DNA from: Primorskyibacter flagellatus
GTDB lineage: Bacteria > Pseudomonadota > Alphaproteobacteria > Rhodobacterales > Rhodobacteraceae
DNA: 64,000 nt
Assembly (NCBI RefSeq): GCF_900176485.1
Contig: NZ_FWYD01000002.1
Coordinates: 248,001 to 312,000, forward strand
Direction: 5' to 3'
Shown: piece by piece, positions 44,620-51,116 of the stretch
How positions within the stretch are numbered: the first letter of the stretch is position 1
Layout: every line of letters starts with the position of its first letter
Notes under the pieces: model-generated
The model's database searches: none
What the model was told of the DNA's origin: nothing
What the model saw: the letters and a program-made list of their open reading frames with translations, nothing else
Made by a program: the position numbers and the translations under genes

Positions 44620-44648
44620 TTGCGCGACTCAACCTTTGAGTGTATACT
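44620..44648 (+). promoter_or_regulatory. promoter of the subtilase gene
   Basis: TTGCGC (44620-44625) and TATACT (44643-44648) are 17 bases apart; the -10 box matches five of six consensus bases. Transcription would begin near 44655, ten bases before the 20-bp palindrome. Confidence 0.55.
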
Positions 44649-44664
44649 GGCGGCATTTAAAGAC

Positions 44665-44684
44665 GCTGTCCCGCGCGGGACAGC
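44665..44684. promoter_or_regulatory. perfect 20-bp palindrome in the subtilase leader
   Basis: GCTGTCCCGC-GCGGGACAGC is perfectly symmetric with no spacer, between the predicted start of transcription and the ribosome-binding site. It could be an operator for a dimeric repressor or an mRNA hairpin. Confidence 0.6.
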
Positions 44685-44726
44685 ATGTATTTATCGCTGT
44701 TATTTTTTCATCAAAGGACTTGTCTC

Positions 44727-45956
44727 ATGGCCCAGTATATTCTTCTACGCGACGAAAATGCCTCTGCCCTTTCTCATTTGCGCGGTGGCACCTTCAGTGG
44801 ACCGACCGCCGGTATCTCCGGCAACGAAGGGATGTTTCGCGCGCCTCCTTCGCCCGTGATCGAAACCGTCGATCTGTCAGCGGGCGACATGCGCGATGCC
44901 GCGCGCGATCCTTCGATCCTGAGCATGGCCCGGTCCATGCCGACGCGGTTGATCGAACCGGAACCAATGGAAAATGTCAGCGATGCAGATGCAGTGCCTG
45001 CCTGGGGGATCACCAGCGTCGGCGCGGACACCTCGCCCTTTGACGGCAGCGGGGTGCGCGTGGCGGTACTGGATACCGGGATTGACGCTGCCCATCCGGC
45101 ATTTGCAGGCGTCACCCTGACTCAAAAGGACTTTTCAGGCTCTGGCGATCAGGATGCCAACGGCCACGGCACACATTGCGCGGGCACGATCTTTGGCCGC
45201 GACGTAGACGGCACCCGGATCGGAGTGGCACCCGGCGTCACCGATGCGTTGATCGGCAAGGTGCTGGACGATAACGGAAGCGGATCGTCCGAGATGCTGT
45301 TCAACGCGATGCGCTGGGTGTCGGGACAGGAAAAACCCGCGCGGGTGATTTCCATGTCGCTGGGTTTCGATTTCCCCGGCTTCGCAGAACGGCTGGTTCA
45401 GCAAAACAATCTTCCGGTCCTGCTGGCCACCTCTGTCGCGCTTGAAGGCTACCGGATGAATCTGCGAATGTTCGACGCGCTGATGTCGATGATCCGTCGG
45501 CAGGCCGATTTCAACGGCGGCACGGTCGTTGTAGCTGCCGCCGGGAATGAAAGCCGCCGCCAGATCTCGCCCGATTTCGAAGTGTCGGTCAGTGTTCCTG
45601 CCGCCGCAGAAGGCGTGGTTTCGGTGGGCGCCTTGGGACAAAGCGGCAGCGGACTGACCGTGGCACCGTTTTCCAACACAAACCCGGTGGTCAGCGCGCC
45701 GGGGGTCGGCATCGTTTCGGCCCGGTCAGGCGGAGGTTTGCGGTCCCTCAACGGCACATCCATGGCAACGCCGCATGTTGCGGGGATCACCGCGCTTTGG
45801 TGGCAGGCATTGGCGCAGTCAGGCGTGCCGCTGACCGCCCGCGCAGTGGACTCGCGACTGCTGGCCACGGCCGTGACGTCCGGCTTTGCGCCGGGGACGG
45901 ATTTGATGGACCGGGGACAAGGCCTGGTTCAGGCACCGTCGGCAGCGATGAACTAA
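44727..45956 (+). CDS. S8 subtilisin-like serine protease without signal peptide
   Basis: The 409-residue protein has the subtilase triad in order: Asp116 in VAVLDTGID, His147 in NGHGTHCAG and Ser345 in NGTSMATPHVAG, with the oxyanion Asn274 in AAAGNES. An N-terminal stretch of about 85 residues, possibly a propeptide or inhibitor-like domain, precedes the catalytic core. No signal peptide or membrane segment is seen from ATG 44727 (AAAGGAC before it). It may therefore act in the cytoplasm or leave by a leaderless route. The upstream region has a readable promoter and a 20-bp palindrome. A hairpin follows the stop; the neighbouring sulfotransferase gene is convergent. Confidence 0.9.
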   Translation: MAQYILLRDENASALSHLRGGTFSGPTAGISGNEGMFRAPPSPVIETVDLSAGDMRDAARDPSILSMARSMPTRLIEPEPMENVSDADAVPAWGITSVGADTSPFDGSGVRVAVLDTGIDAAHPAFAGVTLTQKDFSGSGDQDANGHGTHCAGTIFGRDVDGTRIGVAPGVTDALIGKVLDDNGSGSSEMLFNAMRWVSGQEKPARVISMSLGFDFPGFAERLVQQNNLPVLLATSVALEGYRMNLRMFDALMSMIRRQADFNGGTVVVAAAGNESRRQISPDFEVSVSVPAAAEGVVSVGALGQSGSGLTVAPFSNTNPVVSAPGVGIVSARSGGGLRSLNGTSMATPHVAGITALWWQALAQSGVPLTARAVDSRLLATAVTSGFAPGTDLMDRGQGLVQAPSAAMN

Positions 45957-45966
45957 AGCATCAGGG

Positions 45967-45994
45967 CCGCGAAGCGCCTTATGTGGTTTCGCGG
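45967..45994. terminator. bidirectional hairpin between convergent genes
   Basis: CCGCGAA (45967-45973) pairs with TTCGCGG (45988-45994), extended inward by a G-U and a C-G pair, with a 10-base loop. It stands between the stops of the subtilase and the sulfotransferase. Confidence 0.55.
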
Positions 45995-45995
45995 T

Positions 45996-46814
45996 CTAAT
46001 CGCCCAGCTTGGCGTGCACTTCGTCCAGATCAATCTCGCCCGTTGGCAGCTTGTTGGCGGGATTGTCAAAGTCGTATTTGAACAGCTGGAAATCGCGCTT
46101 GTAGATTTCATAGACCAGATGCATCGACAGGTCGTCGAAATAGTCTTCGACCGGATGCACGCGCTTGGGGCCATGGCCTTCGGATTCGTTGAACCTTGGG
46201 ATCGCGGCCAGATCCACGGCGTGGGGCAATTCGACCGCATCCAGCACCGCCTGCATGCCTTCGTCGAATTTTTCGGTCCAGAAAATCCGGTCGTAACGCC
46301 CGCCATTGACGATGAACGTGCTGATATGTCCGGACATGGCAGACCAGTGGATGTCAGGCTCCATCGGTTTTCGCCAGCGGATGGAATCGCGGGCAAACAG
46401 CAAAAAGCGCCGGAAGCTCTGAATCTGGTCGAAGTCCTCCTTGCCGTCATCACCACCGACCTCGATCCCGTATTTCTGGGTCAGCATCGGCACCAAGTTG
46501 CCCCGATAGCGGCGGCCATTGCGCTGAATCCCGCAAATCTTGTCAAAGAATGACGACAGGATGCGCGTGTAGGGGTTGCGCACGCAGGTGAACGCAAAAG
46601 AGGCGTGCGCCCGGATATTGGCCTCGATCAGATCCTGACTGTCCTCGCGCGCCCATTTGTGCAGGCCATGGGTGGCGTCGTGAATGTCACCGTCGAAAAA
46701 CGCCCCGTGATCCGAGTAATACAGGATCTGACCAATCGTCGAACAGGCGCATTTCGGGACCACCCGATACACCATGCTTTCGCTCTCGGTCATCCATACC
46801 CCTGGAAAACCCAT
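45996..46814 (-). CDS. sulfotransferase family protein (PAPS-dependent)
   Basis: The 272-residue product has the PAPS 5'-loop VVPKCACSTIG and the 3'-phosphate motif CVRNPYTRILSSFFD, with the carbohydrate-sulfotransferase-like sequence TEKFDEGMQAVLD toward the end. It is a Sulfotransfer_2-type enzyme but only distantly like the one at the left end of the window. GGGGGGACGG lies before ATG 46814; an in-frame ATG at 46793 (MTESES) is an alternative. It is divergent from a GT14-type glycosyltransferase gene, with 142 bases between the starts, and the two could modify the same glycan. Confidence 0.85.
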   Translation of the reverse strand: MGFPGVWMTESESMVYRVVPKCACSTIGQILYYSDHGAFFDGDIHDATHGLHKWAREDSQDLIEANIRAHASFAFTCVRNPYTRILSSFFDKICGIQRNGRRYRGNLVPMLTQKYGIEVGGDDGKEDFDQIQSFRRFLLFARDSIRWRKPMEPDIHWSAMSGHISTFIVNGGRYDRIFWTEKFDEGMQAVLDAVELPHAVDLAAIPRFNESEGHGPKRVHPVEDYFDDLSMHLVYEIYKRDFQLFKYDFDNPANKLPTGEIDLDEVHAKLGD

Positions 46815-46956
46815 ACCAACCGTCCCCCCACCGTGCGCCGCCCTTGTGTTCGGACGCTTCTTTGCGACAAAAAAGCAAAGAAATCCGGTTTATTCAACGC
46901 CCGTTCACCTCTAGTAACATAAACAATGGCCAAAGATGGGTAAGATGGTTCTCTGA

Positions 46957-48534
46957 ATGGCAAGAATTGCCTTCATATTGTTGTGTCACAAGGATCCTGA
47001 CGCCATCATCCGGCAGGCACAAAGCCTGACCGCCGTGGGCGACTACATGGCGATCCATTTCGACGCACGCGCCACGCCGGACGCGTATAGGCAGATCCGT
47101 GCGGCGCTGGATGACAATCCGAATGTCACATTCGCCAGGAAACGCGTGAAATGCGGCTGGGGGGAGTGGTCTTTGGTCCGCGCATCACTGAACGCCGTCA
47201 GCGCCGCGGTCGAGGCGTTTCCACGCGCCACGCATTTCTACATGCTGTCGGGCGATTGCATGGCCATCAAGTCAGCGGAATACGCGCATGAATTCCTGGA
47301 CCGTCACGACGTCGATTACATCGAAAGCTATGACTATTTTCAGTCCGACTGGATCAAGACCGGCTGGAAAGAAGAACGCCTGATCTACCGCCACTGGTTC
47401 AACGAGCGTACGCAGAAGCGATGGTTCTACACCATGTTCGAGCTACAGCAACGTCTGGGGCTGAAGCGCAAGATCCCGCATGACATCGACGTTATGATCG
47501 GCAGCCAATGGTGGTGCCTGCGCCGCCGGACGGTGGAAATGATCCTCGGCTTCATCTCCGAACGACGTGACGTGACGCGGTTCTTTTCGACCACCTGGAT
47601 CCCGGACGAAACCTTCTTTCAAACGCTCGTGCGCCATCTGGTGCCGGAAACCGAGATCAACAACCGGTCGCTGACATTTTTGATGTTCTCGGATTATGGC
47701 ATGCCGGTGACGTTCTACAACGATCACTATGATCTGCTGCTGGGGCAGGATTTTCTTTTTGCTCGAAAGATCAGCGCCGAAGCGACAGAGCTGAAACGCC
47801 GGCTTGGCGCGCTTTATGCGTCTGAAGGAACAGAATTCGCGATTTCTAACGAAGGCCAGTCGCTTTTCAGATTTCTGACGGGCCGCGGGCGGATCGGGCG
47901 ACGTTTTGCCCCCCGCTTTTGGGAAAAGGAAGCAAGCTTTGGGCGCGAACGGGAACTTCTGATCGTCGTGTGCAAGAAATGGCATGTCGCCAAACGTCTG
48001 CTGGAGCGCATCCGCCAAACCACGAACATTCCCGTGATCGAATACCTGTTCAACGAAGAGGGTGCCTGGCTGCCGGATCTTGGCAATATTCAGACGTCGC
48101 TTGGCAAGCGGCATCGTCACCGGCGGTCGCTCATGCGGATGCTGTTCGATTATTTCGATACGGACCGCCTGATCGTCTGCATTGATCCGGCCAATATCGA
48201 CCTTCTCGAAGACTTCTGCCGCGATCGGGCCCTGACCCGCTTGCTGGATGTCGAATGCCAGTTCACGGACGACTACCTGATCGGCCACGCGGCCCGCGTC
48301 GGGTTGGCCGGCGATCACACGCCAACAGAGACGCTAAACGCCATCCTGCCCGCCATCCGCCTGGATATTGAACATGAATCCGACCGCATCCGCGACGCGG
48401 GCTTCGCCAATCTTGGCCGCATACGGGAAACAGATGCATCCGAAGAAACCGCCCGCGTGCTGGCCGAATTTCTGTCTCTACCGCAGGACAAGGCGATGGA
48501 GATTGCACAGACCGAACACTTGTTTGCCGATTGA
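46957..48534 (+). CDS. GT14 beta-1,6-N-acetylglucosaminyltransferase-like protein with DUF5928 domain
   Basis: The first 280 of 525 residues match the core-2/I-branching (GT14) fold: MARIAFILLCHKDPDAI, YMAIHFDARA, KCGWGEWSLVRASLNAV, HFYMLSGDCMAIKS, GSQWWCLRRRTVE and WIPDETFFQTLV. The remaining part (from about residue 290) resembles the DUF5928 region common in Rhodobacterales homologues, with an ELLIVVCKKWHVAKRL segment. GT14 members usually add branching GlcNAc or xylose with inversion; no metal-binding DxD is expected. No signal peptide, so the protein is probably cytoplasmic. A clear ribosome-binding sequence before the start is absent. Confidence 0.85.
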   Translation: MARIAFILLCHKDPDAIIRQAQSLTAVGDYMAIHFDARATPDAYRQIRAALDDNPNVTFARKRVKCGWGEWSLVRASLNAVSAAVEAFPRATHFYMLSGDCMAIKSAEYAHEFLDRHDVDYIESYDYFQSDWIKTGWKEERLIYRHWFNERTQKRWFYTMFELQQRLGLKRKIPHDIDVMIGSQWWCLRRRTVEMILGFISERRDVTRFFSTTWIPDETFFQTLVRHLVPETEINNRSLTFLMFSDYGMPVTFYNDHYDLLLGQDFLFARKISAEATELKRRLGALYASEGTEFAISNEGQSLFRFLTGRGRIGRRFAPRFWEKEASFGRERELLIVVCKKWHVAKRLLERIRQTTNIPVIEYLFNEEGAWLPDLGNIQTSLGKRHRHRRSLMRMLFDYFDTDRLIVCIDPANIDLLEDFCRDRALTRLLDVECQFTDDYLIGHAARVGLAGDHTPTETLNAILPAIRLDIEHESDRIRDAGFANLGRIRETDASEETARVLAEFLSLPQDKAMEIAQTEHLFAD

Positions 48535-48555
48535 ACCAACGACCAAGGACACCCC

Positions 48556-48933
48556 ATGCCCTACACCTATGACGACCAGAATATCTTTGCGAAAATCCTG
48601 CGCGGCGAGATTCCCAACACAACCGTGCTGGAAACCGAGCATACGCTGGCGTTTCGGGACCTTTATCCGCAGGCACCGGTGCATGTGCTGGTGATTCCGA
48701 AGGGCGCGTATGTCTGCTACGATCATTTCGCGCGCGATGCCTCGGATGCCGAGATTGTCGATTTCAACCGCACGATCGGACGTATTGTCGAAATGGAAAG
48801 CCTGCAAGAAGGCGGATATCGCACGATCTCCAACGCCGGGCAGGCCGGGGTTCAGGAAGTGCCGCATCTGCATGTCCACATTCTCGGCGGACGACCGCTG
48901 GGCCGGATGCTGGCACCCGCCGACGGCACCTGA
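48556..48933 (+). CDS. HIT-family (HinT-like) nucleotide-binding protein
   Basis: The 125-residue protein has IFAKILRGEIPNTTVLETE, HVLVIPKGAYVCYDHF and the histidine triad LHVHILGG within VPHLHVHILGGRPLGRM. HinT proteins hydrolyse nucleoside phosphoramidates and act as purine-nucleoside phosphoramidases. It starts 21 bases after the GT14 gene. A gap of 83 bases then leads to the ion channel gene. Confidence 0.93.
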   Translation: MPYTYDDQNIFAKILRGEIPNTTVLETEHTLAFRDLYPQAPVHVLVIPKGAYVCYDHFARDASDAEIVDFNRTIGRIVEMESLQEGGYRTISNAGQAGVQEVPHLHVHILGGRPLGRMLAPADGT

Positions 48934-49016
48934 ACGGCACCTTGTGCGCACCGTCCTGTGCCCCCATATGGGCCAAACGCATGACGGGCGACACGAAAAC
49001 ACGGAGCAGCAGACTT

Positions 49017-49799
49017 ATGACCATACGCGTGCGCGTTGGGACATTAATTGATCGCAGATCGGTGCAGAATTTCATCCTTGGGGTGATCCTGTTCAACGCG
49101 GTCATTCTGGGGCTTGAGACGTCGGCCCCGCTCATGGCCCGCTTTGGCGATCTAATTCACGCGCTGGATCAGATCTGCCTGTCGATTTTCGTGATCGAGA
49201 TCGGGATGAAGCTGTTTGCCCGCGGTCCTGCGTTTTTCCGCAATGGCTGGAGTGTGTTCGATTTCATCATTGTCGGCATCTCCTTGATCCCGACCGCGCA
49301 AGGCCTGTCCGTATTGCGGGCGCTGCGGATCCTGCGGCTGTTGCGCGTCCTGTCGGTCACACCGTCGCTGCGCCGCGTGGTCGAGGGGTTGATGAGCGCC
49401 CTGCCCGGCATGGGATCTGTCTTTCTGCTGACGGGTCTGATCTTCTATATCGGCGCGGTCATGGCGACCAAGCTGTTCGGGGCGATCTTCCCCGAATGGT
49501 TCGGCACGCTGGCAAAATCGGCCTATTCGCTGTTCCAGATCATGACCCTGGAATCCTGGTCAATGGGCATCGTGCGCCCGGTGATGGAGGTTTATCCCTA
49601 CGCCTGGGCCTTCTTCGTGCCGTTCATTCTGGTGACGACCTTCACCGTGGTGAACCTTGTCGTGGGCCTGATCGTGAACTCGATGCAGGACGCCCATCAT
49701 GCCGAAAACGACGAGCGGACCGACAGTTACCGCGATGAGGTGCTGACCCGACTGCTCGAGATCGAGACGCTGCTGAAGGACTCGCGCGAGCGCCGTTAA
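49017..49799 (+). CDS. bacterial voltage-gated sodium channel (NavBac)
   Basis: The 260-residue protein has six hydrophobic helices. S4 reads LSVLRALRILRLLRVL with Arg at 101, 104, 107 and 110. The pore holds TLESWSM at 177-183, which is identical to the NavAb/NavMs selectivity filter. The C-terminal helix ends in a charged coiled-coil-like segment. The length is close to NavAb. It should open on depolarisation and conduct sodium over the inner membrane. ATG 49017 gives the family-like N-terminus; an in-frame ATG at 48981 is an alternative. Its TAA overlaps the stop of the convergent ABC ATPase gene by four bases (TTAA). Confidence 0.93.
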   Translation: MTIRVRVGTLIDRRSVQNFILGVILFNAVILGLETSAPLMARFGDLIHALDQICLSIFVIEIGMKLFARGPAFFRNGWSVFDFIIVGISLIPTAQGLSVLRALRILRLLRVLSVTPSLRRVVEGLMSALPGMGSVFLLTGLIFYIGAVMATKLFGAIFPEWFGTLAKSAYSLFQIMTLESWSMGIVRPVMEVYPYAWAFFVPFILVTTFTVVNLVVGLIVNSMQDAHHAENDERTDSYRDEVLTRLLEIETLLKDSRERR

Positions 49800-50728
49800 C
49801 GGCTGCGCGTCAGTTCCAGGAACACATCTTCCAGATCCGCCTGTTCGGTGCGCACATCCCGAATGCGGATGCCTGCATCCCGCACGGCCTGCAACACGTC
49901 ATCGGCCGCGATCTGACCGGACCTGTAGTTCAGCGCCAGCGCCCCATCCTCACGGCGCACCACCTCGACGCCCGGTGCCTGCGGCAGTTGGGCTGCATCA
50001 CCGTCGGGCTGGATGATCATCGTGCGCGCGTCCAGATGGTTCAGCAGATTATCGGTGCTGTCGCGGGCCACGACCTCGCCCTTGTTGATGATGGCGATCT
50101 CGTCACACATCTCTTCGGCTTCTTCGAGGTAATGCGTGGTCAGGATAATCGTCATTCCGCGCTCGCGGTTCAGGCGGCGGACATTGTTCCACAACATCTG
50201 GCGCAACTCGATATCGACGCCCGCGGTGGGCTCGTCCAGCACCAGCACTTGCGGATCATGCACCAGCGCCTTGCCCAGCAACAACCTGCGCCGCATCCCG
50301 CCAGACAGGGTGCGGGCATAGGCCTCGGCCTTGTCCTCCAGCCCGATCATTTTCAGGATCTCGTCAGAGCGCCGCTGCGATTTCGGCACGCCGTACAGCC
50401 CGGCCTGCACCTCCAGCGCACCACGGGGAGTGAAGAACGGATCAAGGTTCAGCTCTTGCGGCATCACGCCGATGGCCGCGCGGGACTGGCGCGGATTGCG
50501 GTCCTGATCGAAGCCCCAGATCGTCACCTTGCCCGCCGTTTTGACCACCAGACCGGCCATGATGTTGATCAGCGTCGATTTGCCTGCACCGTTCGGCCCC
50601 AGCAATCCGAACACCGATCCGGCGGGTATGGTCAGGTCAACGCCTTTCAGCGCCTCTTTGGCCGGGGTGCGCCCCGTGCCGCCATAGGTCTTGCGCAGGC
50701 CTTCGATGCGGATCGCGTCTTGTGTCAT
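49796..50728 (-). CDS. ABC transporter ATP-binding protein (ABC-2 type, drug/polysaccharide class)
   Basis: The 310-residue ATPase has Walker A GLLGPNGAGKST, signature LSGGMRRRLLLGKALV, Walker B VLVLDEPTAGVD and the switch TTHYLEEAEEM, plus an extra C-terminal domain of about 85 residues. This is the DrrA/CcmA/NatA class that pairs with ABC-2 permeases. No permease gene lies beside it in the window. ATG 50728 is used; a longer frame to 50770 is open. The zinc-finger gene starts divergently 76 bases away. Confidence 0.88.
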   Translation of the reverse strand: MTQDAIRIEGLRKTYGGTGRTPAKEALKGVDLTIPAGSVFGLLGPNGAGKSTLINIMAGLVVKTAGKVTIWGFDQDRNPRQSRAAIGVMPQELNLDPFFTPRGALEVQAGLYGVPKSQRRSDEILKMIGLEDKAEAYARTLSGGMRRRLLLGKALVHDPQVLVLDEPTAGVDIELRQMLWNNVRRLNRERGMTIILTTHYLEEAEEMCDEIAIINKGEVVARDSTDNLLNHLDARTMIIQPDGDAAQLPQAPGVEVVRREDGALALNYRSGQIAADDVLQAVRDAGIRIRDVRTEQADLEDVFLELTRSR

Positions 50729-50804
50729 TGCTCGGTCTTGCTCCTCTACCCGCAATCGCCCATAACGCACCTAGTGCATCGCCAGCGAAAAGGGAACGCA
50801 GCAC

Positions 50805-50984
50805 ATGACAACGCAAGCCCCGGAAATCAAGATCGTCGACACCTTTCGCGTCGCCTGTGACGGTGGTGGTGCTGCAACCGGGCATCCGCGCGTCTGGCTA
50901 CAGATCCCGCATGAAACCGGCTTTGTCGAATGCCCTTATTGCGACGCAAAATACGTCCACAAGGATTTCGAAGACAAGGTCTAG
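50805..50984 (+). CDS. zinc-finger CHCC-type small protein
   Basis: A 59-residue product, short enough to be missed by length-filtered gene callers. It has Cys18-x8-His27 followed by Cys43-x2-Cys46 in [10 protein letters not shown], the CHCC zinc-binding pattern of the family related to the NDUFS6 subunit of mitochondrial complex I. AGGGAACGCAGC precedes ATG 50805. In alphaproteobacteria such proteins are conserved and may help in iron-sulfur or respiratory complex assembly. It is upstream of polA by 132 bases on the same strand. Confidence 0.88.
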   Translation: MTTQAPEIKIVDTFRVACDGGGAATGHPRVWLQIPHETGFVECPYCDAKYVHKDFEDKV

Positions 50985-51116
50985 GCTGCTTCGGTTCGGC
51001 GCGGCGGTCGTGACCGGGCTGCGCAAGGGCCGTCACGGCACGCTTCCGATGTCGGGCCGTGTCCAGCCAGACTGGCAGAGTTCGATACCCGTAGAAAATG
51101 AATGGGAGAGCGCGAC

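Noticed and set aside
46860-46880. CTTTGC...GCAAAG repeat between the divergent sulfotransferase and GT14 genes
   Set aside because: Short stem with an A-rich loop, lying in an AT-rich promoter region; could be chance, so no feature was made.
48963-48972. CCCATATGGG palindrome between the HIT and sodium channel genes
   Set aside because: A single 10-bp palindrome is expected by chance in this length of DNA.
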